From: Alterluteimonas quercicellularis
GTDB taxonomy: Bacteria > Pseudomonadota > Gammaproteobacteria > Xanthomonadales > Xanthomonadaceae
Direction of reading: 5' to 3'
Length of the DNA stretch: 64,000 bases
Assembly (NCBI RefSeq): GCF_021191635.1
Contig: NZ_JAIWPR010000002.1
Location: 186,001-250,000 of the forward strand
Part shown: piece after piece, positions 54,617-61,884 of the stretch
How the letters are laid out: each line of letters opens with the position of its first letter
How positions within the stretch are numbered: position 1 is the first letter of the stretch
Made by a program: the position numbers and the translations under genes
The notes under the pieces: generated by a model
Database searches by the model: none
Told to the model about the DNA's origin: nothing
Seen by the model: the letters and a program-made list of their open reading frames with translations, nothing else

Positions 54617-56305
54617 TCAGGACGCCGCCGCGGCCTGCGCTTCCTCCTTCAGTTCGCGGCGCAGGATCTTGCCCACGTTGGTCTTGGGCAGCTCCTTGCG
54701 GAACTCCACGTGTCGCGGCTGCTTGTAGCCGGTGAGGTTCTCGCGCGCGTAGGCCTTGACCTGCGCCTCGGTGAGCGACGGGTCCTTCTTGACGATGAAC
54801 ACCTTGACCGTCTCGCCGGACCGCTCGTCCGGCACGCCGACCGCGGCGACCTCGAGCACGCCGGGCATCATCGCCAGGACGTCCTCGACCTCGTTCGGGT
54901 ACACGTTGAAGCCCGAGACCAGGATCATGTCCTTCTTGCGGTCGACGATGTAGAAGAAGCCCTGCTCGTCCATCTTCGCCATGTCGCCGGTGTGCAGCCA
55001 GCCGTCGGCGTCGATCGTCTTGGCGGTCTCGTCGGGCTTCTGCCAGTAGCCGGGCATGACCTGCGGCCCCTGGATGCACAGCTCGCCGACCTCGCCCACG
55101 GGCAGCAGCTGGCCGTCCTCGCCCTTGACGCAGGCGTCGGTGGAGGGGATCGGCAGGCCGATCGAGCCGTTGTACTCGGCCAGGTCCATGGGGTTGATGC
55201 AGGCGGCCGGGGAGGTCTCGGTCAGGCCGTAGGCCTCGACCAGGGTGACGCCGGTGACCTGCTTCCAGCGCTCGGCCACAGCCCGCTGCACGGCCATGCC
55301 GCCGCCCAGGGTCAGGCGCAGGGAGGAGAAGTCGACCTGGTCGAAGCCCGGGGTGTTGAGCAGCCCGTTGAACAGCGTATTGACGCCGGTGATCGCGGTG
55401 AAGCGCTCGCGCTTGAGCTCCTTGACGAAGCCGGGCATGTCGCGCGGGTTGGTGATCAGGATGTTCTTGGCGCCGAGCTTCATGAAGACCAGGCCGTTGG
55501 CCGTCAGCGCGAAGATGTGGTAGAGCGGCAGCGCGGTGACGATGGTCTCCTCGCCGGGCCTGGCGATGGGGCCGATCCAGGCCGAGGCCTGCTGCATGTT
55601 GGCCACGAGGTTGCGGTGGGTGAGGATCGCGCCCTTGGCCACGCCGGTGGTGCCGCCGGTGTATTGCAGGAAGGCGATGTCCTCGGAGGCGATGGCGACC
55701 TCCGGCAGCGCATGCCGGCGGCCGGCCTCGAGCGCGTCGCGGAAGCGCACCGCGCCCGGGATGTCGTACTCGGGCACCATCTTCTTCACGTACTTCAGCA
55801 CGAAGTTGACGATCGGGCCCTTGGGGAAGCCCAGCAGGTCGCCCAGGCCGGTGGAGATCACGTGGCGGATGGTGGTGTCGGGCAGCGCCTTCTGCACGGT
55901 GTGGCCGAAGTTGTCGAGCACCAGGATCGCGGTCGCGCCCGAGTCGGCCATCTGGTGCTTGAGCTCGCGCACCGTGTACATCGGGTTGACGTTCACCACC
56001 ACCAGGCCGGCGCGCAGGATGCCGAAGGTCGCGATCGGGTACTGCAGGCAGTTGGGCATCATGATCGCGACGCGATCGCCCTTCTTGAGCTTGAGCTCGC
56101 CGAGCAGGTAGGCGGCGAAGTGGCGGCTGGCCTCGTCGAGCTCGGCGTAGGTCATCGCCTTGCCCATGTTCGAGAAGGCGGGGCGGTCGCGGAACTTGTC
56201 GATCGTGCCCTGCAGCACGGCGGGAATCGACGCGAACTCGTCGACGTCGATCTCGGCAGGCACGCCGGCGGGGTACTGCGCCAGCCAGGGCCGGTCGTAG
56301 CTCAT
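54617..56305 (-). CDS. rpfB: long-chain acyl-CoA ligase RpfB (FadD-like)
   Basis: RpfB is a FadD-type fatty acyl-CoA ligase that in Xanthomonas activates free fatty acids and turns over DSF signals. The 562 residues start at ATG 56305 ([20 protein letters not shown]). The AMP-binding P-loop is [19 protein letters not shown]. Later motifs are [55 protein letters not shown], and the C-terminal lysine motif [14 protein letters not shown]. It precedes rpfF on the same strand, giving adjacent signal synthesis and turnover. Confidence 0.94.
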   Translation of the reverse strand: MSYDRPWLAQYPAGVPAEIDVDEFASIPAVLQGTIDKFRDRPAFSNMGKAMTYAELDEASRHFAAYLLGELKLKKGDRVAIMMPNCLQYPIATFGILRAGLVVVNVNPMYTVRELKHQMADSGATAILVLDNFGHTVQKALPDTTIRHVISTGLGDLLGFPKGPIVNFVLKYVKKMVPEYDIPGAVRFRDALEAGRRHALPEVAIASEDIAFLQYTGGTTGVAKGAILTHRNLVANMQQASAWIGPIARPGEETIVTALPLYHIFALTANGLVFMKLGAKNILITNPRDMPGFVKELKRERFTAITGVNTLFNGLLNTPGFDQVDFSSLRLTLGGGMAVQRAVAERWKQVTGVTLVEAYGLTETSPAACINPMDLAEYNGSIGLPIPSTDACVKGEDGQLLPVGEVGELCIQGPQVMPGYWQKPDETAKTIDADGWLHTGDMAKMDEQGFFYIVDRKKDMILVSGFNVYPNEVEDVLAMMPGVLEVAAVGVPDERSGETVKVFIVKKDPSLTEAQVKAYARENLTGYKQPRHVEFRKELPKTNVGKILRRELKEEAQAAAAS

Positions 56306-56458
56306 GCGGATTCTCTCTCTGTCCTGCGCTCGCGCGCGCCCTCTCACGTGGACGGGATCGTCGCACAGCTTCCCGGCGGCTGGCAAAGCGTGCAGGCACC
56401 GGACGGCGGCTATAAGCTGCGAATGCACCGCGAACGGGCCGCGAACGGGGGGATTACG

Positions 56459-56911
56459 TTGCAACGCACCATCGAACGCCGCACGATTCGGCTGGTCTTC
56501 GTCTGCGCGCTGGCGCTGCTGGCGGCCTGCGCGCGCACGCCGCCCGAGGAGGCACTGCGGCAGACCGTCGACGCCATGCAGGCCGCGGTGTCCGAGCGCG
56601 ACGCGGCCGCGTTCTCGGCGCACCTCGCGGAGGATTTCGTCGGGCCGGGCGGCATGGACCGCGACGCGGCACGGCGCATGGCGGCGCTGTACTTCCTGCA
56701 GCACGCGCGGGTCGGGCTGGACACCGGCCCGTTGACGATCGAGATGGGGGAGGGGCACGCCACGGTGCGCTTCACCGCCGCCGCGACCGGCGGCGGCGGA
56801 CGCCTGCTGCCCGACGCCGGGCAGGTGTACCAGGTGCGCACCGGCTGGCGGCTGGAGGACGGCGACTGGCGCCTGACCAGCGCGGAGTGGACGACGGTCC
56901 TGGGCCGCTAG
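56459..56911 (+). CDS. small lipoprotein, SnoaL/DUF4440-like
   Basis: This is a putative lipoprotein of 150 residues with unknown role. The chosen start TTG 56459 has GGGGGG six bases upstream and gives a compact signal [17 protein letters not shown] 56423 is also in frame, lies six bases after TATAAG (56411-56416), and would add 12 residues. The mature part ([20 protein letters not shown], then [10 protein letters not shown], ending [15 protein letters not shown]) has the layout of NTF2/SnoaL-like folds. It is divergent from rpfB. A perfect 9-bp hairpin begins at its stop codon (56909-56930). Confidence 0.75.
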   Translation: MQRTIERRTIRLVFVCALALLAACARTPPEEALRQTVDAMQAAVSERDAAAFSAHLAEDFVGPGGMDRDAARRMAALYFLQHARVGLDTGPLTIEMGEGHATVRFTAAATGGGGRLLPDAGQVYQVRTGWRLEDGDWRLTSAEWTTVLGR

Positions 56912-56927
56912 GGCCTGCTAACAGGCC

Positions 56928-57078
56928 CTAGGAGCGCGCTCTCGCGCGAATGTGCTTCCGGCTTCCGGGAAAAGCGATGCCGGCCGTCGTTCGCCGTCGT
57001 CCGCGGGTGGGGGACGCGTTCTGCTTCTGCCGTGGGTCCGGCGGCACCTTGCCCGGTCGCGCGCGGGCGCGCTCCTAC
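56928..57078. repeat. inverted REP pair between the lipoprotein gene and mntP
   Basis: A plus unit at 56928-56949 starts with a changed head, CTAGGAGCGCGCTCTCGCGC. A minus unit at 57057-57078 keeps GTAGGAGCGCGC on its own strand. The left head overlaps a separate perfect hairpin TAGGGCCTG-CTAA-CAGGCCCTA (56909-56930). The pair lies between convergent genes. Confidence 0.75.
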
Positions 57079-57101
57079 GGGTTCGATTGCACGGGGCCGC
57101 G

Positions 57102-57692
57102 TCAGCCCGCCATGCCGAAGACGTGTTCGTAGACGATGGTGGCGCCGATGAGGATCAGGATGGCGCCGCCCACGATCTCCGCGCGCTTGCCGACGATCGT
57201 GCCGAGCACGCGCCCCAGCATCACGCCCGCGGTCACCATCGCCAGCGTACACAGTCCGATGACCGTCGCGACCACGGCGATGTTGACGTCGAGGAAGGCC
57301 AGGCCCACGCCGACGGCCAGCGCGTCGATGCTGGTGGCGAAGCCGGTCGCGGCCAGCGTCCAGAAGCCGTGCCGGCGCGCCGGCGAGGCGGGATCGTCCG
57401 CGGCGTCGGCTTCCTCGGTCCCGGAGAGCCCGGCGTGGATCATGCGGCCGCCCAGCAGCACCAGCAGGCCGAAGGCGATCCAGTGGTCGAAGGCGTCGAC
57501 CAGCGGCAGCGCGCTGCGCCCGAGCCACCAGCCGACGACCGGGGTCAGCGCCTCGATGACGCCGAAGATGAGGCCCGCGCGCAGCGCGTCGCGCAGGCGC
57601 GGCTTGCGCATCGCCGCGCCCTTGCCGACGGCGGCCGCGAAGGCATCGGTCGACATCGCGATGCCGATGAGCAGGATGGAGAGGGGATGCAT
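57102..57692 (-). CDS. mntP: manganese efflux pump MntP
   Basis: MntP exports Mn(II) across the inner membrane. The 196 residues form about six membrane helices. Typical motifs are [20 protein letters not shown] in the first and [20 protein letters not shown] in the fourth, with membrane-buried aspartates in both. A hydrophilic loop (about 95-120) separates the two halves. Start ATG 57692 was chosen. A yybP-ykoY-type manganese riboswitch lies in its leader at 57758-57871, so expression should rise with Mn. Confidence 0.93.
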   Translation of the reverse strand: MHPLSILLIGIAMSTDAFAAAVGKGAAMRKPRLRDALRAGLIFGVIEALTPVVGWWLGRSALPLVDAFDHWIAFGLLVLLGGRMIHAGLSGTEEADAADDPASPARRHGFWTLAATGFATSIDALAVGVGLAFLDVNIAVVATVIGLCTLAMVTAGVMLGRVLGTIVGKRAEIVGGAILILIGATIVYEHVFGMAG

Positions 57693-57757
57693 GCAGGGAG
57701 CGGGCGGCCGGGCGGACGCAGACGCGGCCACGGACACGCCCGACCGCTCGTGCATCC

Positions 57758-57871
57758 GCAAACCGCTGGTCTCGCCAACCCTGACTGGTTGCCCGCACCA
57801 CGGCCATGAGAGGCCGAGCATGTTGACGCGGGCGCTTCCGGGAGCCGGAAGCAGGCTACTCCCCAAGGGGA
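57758..57871 (-). promoter_or_regulatory. yybP-ykoY manganese riboswitch of mntP
   Basis: The minus-strand leader contains the conserved blocks GGGGAGTAGCC (57864-57854), then GTCAACATGCTCGG, and TTGGCGAGACCAGCGGTTTG (about 57778-57759). These are the hallmark loops of the Mn(II)-sensing yybP-ykoY riboswitch. CCCCTTGGGG at the 5' end can form P1. An extended -10, TGCTACCAT (57885-57877), places the transcription start just before the aptamer. About 65 bases separate the aptamer from the mntP ATG. Confidence 0.88.
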
Positions 57872-57906
57872 CGCGCATGGTAGCACAGGCCTCCCGGCGC
57901 GCGGCC

Positions 57907-58500
57907 CTAGCGCGGCGGCCGAGGATGCTGCGACGGCAGCCGTCGCAGCCTGGGCGACGCCATCAGGTCGCCCGGCAGCAGGTAGTCGCCCTGCATCAAC
58001 GGCAGCGCCAGGCGGGCGAAGCGGACTTCCAGGTCGACGCCGGCGGCCCGCCAGGCGTCCCACACCAGCGCGGTGCAGTAGGTGCCGGACGGGTCCGCGA
58101 GCCGGAAGCGGCGGCCGACGCGCTCGCGCGCGTAGGCCTGCGCGCGCGAGCGCTGGTCGTCGTCGGCGCGCACCGCGTAGACCGCGTGGCGCCGGGCGCG
58201 CTGCGGGTCGAGGAAGAACGCGAGCGGATCGATCACCACGCCGTCCGGCCGCCCCGGCACCTCGGAGGGCGTGGCGTGCAGCACCTGCCAGCGACCGGGG
58301 CCGCCCAGCAGCATCCCGACGTGGCTGTAGCCCGAGCGGTCCACGGCCATCACCGCGGCGCTGACCGCCTCGGTGCCTTCGCGGAAGATCAGGTCGCCCG
58401 CGCGGGTCCCGGGCGGCAAGGGCCCGGCCGCGGCGAACGCGGCCAGCGGCGCCAGCAGCAGCGCCGCCAGCCGGGCCGCGAAGCGGCGCGTCGCGCTCAC
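57907..58500 (-). CDS. YiiX-like permuted NlpC/P60 peptidase/amidohydrolase
   Basis: This is a probable exported cysteine hydrolase of 197 residues from GTG 58500. The signal peptide is about 1-24 ([18 protein letters not shown]). The permuted papain-like core has GDLIFREG, the catalytic histidine in [11 protein letters not shown], and the catalytic cysteine in [20 protein letters not shown]. This matches the YiiX/YebB-like family, which acts on cell-wall or lipid amides; the substrate here is unknown. It overlaps the stop of the upstream DUF4878 gene (58497-58500), so the two are co-translated. Confidence 0.85.
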   Translation of the reverse strand: MSATRRFAARLAALLLAPLAAFAAAGPLPPGTRAGDLIFREGTEAVSAAVMAVDRSGYSHVGMLLGGPGRWQVLHATPSEVPGRPDGVVIDPLAFFLDPQRARRHAVYAVRADDDQRSRAQAYARERVGRRFRLADPSGTYCTALVWDAWRAAGVDLEVRFARLALPLMQGDYLLPGDLMASPRLRRLPSQHPRPPR

Positions 58501-58898
58501 CGCAGGACGATCTTCCAGTCGCCGTCCTCGCGGACCAGGCGATGGGTTTCGTTCGTGTCCTTGCCGTTGCCGAAGACCACGCGCGTGCGCACGCGGGCCG
58601 TGCCCTGCGCCTCGTCGATCTCGGTCTCGAGCACCTCGATCGCCTCCAGGCCCTCGTTCGCCTCGACCCGGCTCTGCATCTCGCCGACGATCATCTGCAC
58701 CTTGCCCTTGGCCTGCACCATCCGGTTGGCCGGCACCTCGGCGAAGGACACCTGCCCGGTGGCGCGCTCGACGTCGCCCTTGGCGGCGGCGCGGTAGAAC
58801 GCTTCCACGGTCGCCTCGGGCCTGGCGGACGAACAGGCGGACAGGCCCAGCGCCAGGCACGCCAGGAACAGGACGGGAAGGAAACGGCAGGCGCGCAT
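58497..58898 (-). CDS. DUF4878-like lipoprotein
   Basis: This is a 133-residue lipoprotein of unknown function. The signal RFLPVLFLACLALGLSACSS has its lipobox Cys at about residue 23. The mature NTF2-like domain reads ARPEATVEAFYRAAAKGDVE and ends [15 protein letters not shown], as in DUF4878. The minus-strand -10 candidate TACGAT is at 58936-58931, and CCGGAG precedes the ATG. Its stop overlaps the start of the YiiX-like gene, which suggests a joint envelope role. Confidence 0.82.
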   Translation of the reverse strand: MRACRFLPVLFLACLALGLSACSSARPEATVEAFYRAAAKGDVERATGQVSFAEVPANRMVQAKGKVQMIVGEMQSRVEANEGLEAIEVLETEIDEAQGTARVRTRVVFGNGKDTNETHRLVREDGDWKIVLR

Positions 58899-59024
58899 GG
58901 CTCGCTCCGGTGGCGAGGGCAGGGGCGGGCATCGTATCCCAGCGCGGGCGGACGCCGGCGATCGTGCCGGGACCTTCATGCCGGCCCGGGCAGCCTTGGC
59001 GCGGTCCCTTCCGAAGCGAGCCCC

Positions 59025-59546
59025 GTGCGATCGCCCGACATCCTGCGGTTCGAACCCGGTGCGGCGCGGATGGCGCATCCGCGCCTGCCGGCGCTGGTCC
59101 ATCGCGGCGTCCTCGCCGGCGCGGGGCGCGAGGGCACGGCCTCGGCCTTCGAGCGCCTGTTCGCCGCCAACGGCTGGCCGCCGCGCTGGCGCGACGGCAT
59201 CTTCGACTACCACCACTACCATTCCACCGCGCACGAGGCGCTGGGCGTGGCCGGGGGCGGGGCGCGCGTGCAGCTCGGCGGGCCGGACGGCGAGGTCGTC
59301 GAGGTGGCCGCCGGCGACGTGCTCGTGTTGCCCGCCGGCACCGGCCATCGCCGCGTGCGCGCGTCGCGCGACTTCCTGGTGGTGGGCGCGTACCCGTGCG
59401 GGCAGGACTACGACCTGTGCACCCAGCCGCCGACGCCGGCGGTCCTGGCCCGCATCGAGGCGGTGCCGCTGCCGGCGGCGGACCCGGCCCACGGCCCGGC
59501 GGGGCCGCTGCTGGCCGCCTGGGGCGCCGGCGGCGCCGCGCGCTAG
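59025..59546 (+). CDS. cupin protein, YjlB-like
   Basis: This is a cytoplasmic 173-residue cupin of unknown function from GTG 59025. The likely metal-binding motif is FDYHHYHSTAHEALGVAGGG. The second cupin motif is GDVLVLPAGTGHRRV, followed by FLVVGAYPCGQDYDLCTQPP. This layout matches YjlB-family cupins. It is divergent from the DUF4878 gene and is followed almost directly by the tadA promoter, whose -10 overlaps its stop codon. Confidence 0.82.
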   Translation: MRSPDILRFEPGAARMAHPRLPALVHRGVLAGAGREGTASAFERLFAANGWPPRWRDGIFDYHHYHSTAHEALGVAGGGARVQLGGPDGEVVEVAAGDVLVLPAGTGHRRVRASRDFLVVGAYPCGQDYDLCTQPPTPAVLARIEAVPLPAADPAHGPAGPLLAAWGAGGAAR

Positions 59547-59549
59547 AAT
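59544..59549 (+). promoter_or_regulatory. -10 element ahead of the tadA uORF
   Basis: TAGAAT starts with the stop codon of the cupin gene and ends six bases before ATG 59556. The transcript would therefore begin at about that ATG, which opens a 9-codon reading frame rather than tadA itself. Confidence 0.4.
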
Positions 59550-59555
59550 GCGCCC

Positions 59556-59585
59556 ATGCCCATGCCCGTCGCCGCGCGCGCTTGA
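59556..59585 (+). CDS. possible leaderless 9-residue uORF coupled to tadA
   Basis: The frame reads MPMPVAARA and stops at TGA 59583-59585. Its stop overlaps the TTG start of tadA in TTGA (59582-59585). The ATG is six bases after a -10 hexamer. Initiation on a leaderless ATG followed by re-initiation at TTG would explain how tadA is translated without a ribosome-binding site. It may be chance. Confidence 0.35.
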   Translation: MPMPVAARA

Positions 59586-60079
59586 TCCCGCCCCCGGAAC
59601 CCGCCTCGCCCGACGACGAGCGCTGGATGCGCCAAGCCCTGGCGCTGGCCGAACGCGCCGAGCGCGAGGACGACGAGATCCCGGTCGGCGCGGTGCTGGT
59701 CTCGGCCGAGGGGCAGGTGCTGGGCGAAGGCTGGAACCGCAACATCGGCGAGTCCGATCCCAGCGCGCACGCCGAGATCGTGGCGCTGCGCGCCGCCGGC
59801 CGGCGCCTGGGCAACCACCGCCTGCTCGGCACCACGCTCTACGTCACCCTGGAGCCCTGCGCCATGTGCGCGATGGCGGTGGTCCACGCGCGGGTGGCGC
59901 GACTGGTCTACGGCGCCGCCGACCCCAAGACGGGCGCCGCCGGCAGCGTGTTCGACCTGCTGCTCGATCCGCGCCACAACCACCGGGTGGAGGTCACCGG
60001 CGGCGTGCTGGCGCGCGAGGCGGGCACGCGGCTGAGCAACTACTTCCGCCGCAAGCGCGGCCGCGAGCCGCTTGCGTAG
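59582..60079 (+). CDS. tadA: tRNA-specific adenosine deaminase TadA
   Basis: TadA deaminates A34 to inosine in tRNA-Arg(ACG). The 165 residues from TTG 59582 begin before the conserved WMRQALALAERA, so a later ATG (59627) would remove part of the fold. The zinc site is HAE in SDPSAHAEIVALR and PCAMC in TLEPCAMCAMAVVHARV. The C-terminus DLLLDPRHNHRVEVTGG is typical. No ribosome-binding site precedes the TTG; the overlapping uORF may deliver ribosomes. Confidence 0.93.
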   Translation: MIPPPEPASPDDERWMRQALALAERAEREDDEIPVGAVLVSAEGQVLGEGWNRNIGESDPSAHAEIVALRAAGRRLGNHRLLGTTLYVTLEPCAMCAMAVVHARVARLVYGAADPKTGAAGSVFDLLLDPRHNHRVEVTGGVLAREAGTRLSNYFRRKRGREPLA

Positions 60080-60105
60080 GCATAGCGGAGCGGGGCGGGG
60101 GGCGG

Positions 60106-60597
60106 CTACTGGCGCGGCTGCCGCGCCCGGTTCCGGCGGTTGGCCTTGGCGTAGGCGTCGTCCATCTCGTGGTTGACCGCCGCCACCGCGTGCGAGGCCT
60201 CGCGCGCGAGCAGCACGCTGGCCGCCAGCATCGACAGCACGCCGAGCACCGCCAGCACCGTGGGCAACTGGGCCACGCGGTGGCCCAGGAAGGAGTCGCC
60301 GGCCACGCTCAGGCTGGTGCCGACGAAGCAGCTGATGGCCACGTACAGCAGCTGGCTGGCGCGCAGGATCATCCGGCTGCGCGTGCGCTGCAGCGAGATG
60401 CGCTGCTCGATGACCGCCCGGTCCTCGGCATCCTCGTTCTCCTCCAGCTCGCGCATCAGCGCGCGGCCGCGGTCGATGACCCGGGCCAGGCGCGCGTTGG
60501 CGGAGGTCAGCAGGCCGGCGGTGGCGGTGAGGAAGAACGCGGGCGCCAGCATCGCGGTGAGGATGGCGTAGTAGTTCAGGTCGGTCGTCGGGGGCAT
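60106..60597 (-). CDS. DUF2721 membrane protein
   Basis: This is a 163-residue inner-membrane protein of the DUF2721 family, function unknown. Helix 1 is [21 protein letters not shown] charged cytoplasmic segment [22 protein letters not shown] (about 38-70) follows. Two further hydrophobic helices are at about 80-100 and 108-130, and the tail is basic. The family core [15 protein letters not shown] followed by an acidic linker is clear. It converges on tadA and is divergent from orn. Confidence 0.85.
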   Translation of the reverse strand: MPPTTDLNYYAILTAMLAPAFFLTATAGLLTSANARLARVIDRGRALMRELEENEDAEDRAVIEQRISLQRTRSRMILRASQLLYVAISCFVGTSLSVAGDSFLGHRVAQLPTVLAVLGVLSMLAASVLLAREASHAVAAVNHEMDDAYAKANRRNRARQPRQ

Positions 60598-60698
60598 CTG
60601 GCGGGCGCGGTGGCGGGGCAGTGACAGGAAAGAGCTGCGATATCATGCGCCGTCCCGTCCGCGGGCGCGAACGCGCGGATCATCAGGAGGAGGTGTCA

Positions 60699-61259
60699 GT
60701 GGAACACGAGGGCGAAGGCCGGCTGGTCTGGATCGACCTGGAAATGACCGGTCTGGACACGGACCGCGACTCGATCCTGGAGATCGCCACCGTGGTGACC
60801 GATTCGCAGCTCCGGGTGCTGGCCGAGGGCCCCGAGTGCGCCATCGCCCATCCGCTCGACGCGCTGGAGGCGATGGACGAGTGGAACCGCAACCAGCACG
60901 GCCGCTCCGGCCTGTGGCGCCGGGTGCTGGAGGAGGGCGTGCCGATGGCCGAGGCGCAGGCGCGCACGCTGGCCTTCCTGCGCGAGTGGGTGCCGCCGCG
61001 CGCCTCGCCGATGTGCGGGAACTCGATCTGCCAGGACCGCCGCTTCCTGCACCGGCAGATGCCGGAACTGGAGCGCTACTTCCACTACCGCAATCTCGAC
61101 GTGAGCACGCTGAAGGAACTCGCGCGGCGCTGGGCGCCGTCCGTGCTGCAGGGCGTGCGCAAGCAGTCGGCGCATACCGCGCTCAGCGACGTGCGCGACT
61201 CCATCGAGGAGCTGCGGCACTACCGGCGCCACCTGGCGGCCTTCGTCGCCGCGAACTGA
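60699..61259 (+). CDS. orn: oligoribonuclease
   Basis: Orn degrades RNA oligonucleotides and pGpG, the linear product of c-di-GMP breakdown. The 186 residues start at GTG 60699, with AGGAGGAGG just upstream; GTG 60693 is possible but too close to it. The DEDDh exonuclease motifs are [21 protein letters not shown] and the catalytic His/Asp in [19 protein letters not shown] enzymes such as RpfG can release pGpG, so Orn would complete signal removal. Confidence 0.96.
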   Translation: MEHEGEGRLVWIDLEMTGLDTDRDSILEIATVVTDSQLRVLAEGPECAIAHPLDALEAMDEWNRNQHGRSGLWRRVLEEGVPMAEAQARTLAFLREWVPPRASPMCGNSICQDRRFLHRQMPELERYFHYRNLDVSTLKELARRWAPSVLQGVRKQSAHTALSDVRDSIEELRHYRRHLAAFVAAN

Positions 61260-61283
61260 GCCGCTGCGGAGAACGGGCCCGGC

Positions 61284-61742
61284 TCAGCCGCCGCAATGGC
61301 CGTAGATCGTCTCCGCCCAGTTGCGCGCACCGTTGATCGGATAGTCGATGTAGCCGGCGGCGCGGATGCAGCGCCCCTGCGCCGGCACGCTGACCGGGCC
61401 CGCGTGGTAGCCGTAGACGCCCACGTCGGTCTTGAACAGCGCGGGATCGGACGGCCCCATCTGGGGATGGTTGCAGGCGCGGTCCTCGCGGTTGCTGCAC
61501 ACGCCCAGCGACACCGCCGTGGTCGTCTGGCTGCCCCAGGCCGGCCCGCCCTTCACCGTGCGCGCGCAATTCCGGCCGGTGGCGCCATCGTAGTAGAGCT
61601 GCAGCTCGCCGACGCGGGTGCCCTCGGGGGTGGCGACGGTGCGGGTGTCGATCAGCTGGCCGTCGCATTCCTGCGCGGCGACGGCGAACGGCAGGCCCGC
61701 GAACAGGCCGGCGGCGAGCAGCGAAAGCGTCTTCCTTCCCAT
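61284..61742 (-). CDS. secreted cysteine-rich protein, resembles SapA-like proteins
   Basis: This is an exported protein of unknown function, 152 residues. A signal peptide covers about 1-23 (LLAAGLFAGLPFAVAAQ). The mature part has six cysteines, probably in disulfides. The motifs LQLYYDGATGRNCARTVKGG and GYHAGPVSVPAQGRCIRAAG and the end YGHCGG recall actinobacterial spore-associated protein A, as far as I remember that family. The similarity is by eye and the role unknown. It is convergent with orn, with only 24 bases between the stops. Confidence 0.6.
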   Translation of the reverse strand: MGRKTLSLLAAGLFAGLPFAVAAQECDGQLIDTRTVATPEGTRVGELQLYYDGATGRNCARTVKGGPAWGSQTTTAVSLGVCSNREDRACNHPQMGPSDPALFKTDVGVYGYHAGPVSVPAQGRCIRAAGYIDYPINGARNWAETIYGHCGG

Positions 61743-61884
61743 GTCCGGTCTCCCGGTGTCCGATGGCAGCCGGGAGGGTGGTGGAGGCGCGGTTAGGACC
61801 GGGTCGAGAAGGCGTTGCGATCCGGTAAGGCGCGTTGCCGCGTGCCGGGCGCGATGCCCGGCACGCGGTCGGCGGCCACCGGCC

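Noticed and set aside
57907..59835. One 642-codon minus-strand protein
   Set aside because: The frame has no stop for a long way, but the YiiX-like gene with its own signal peptide starts at GTG 58500 in an overlap with the DUF4878 gene. The upstream part is antisense to the cupin and tadA genes.
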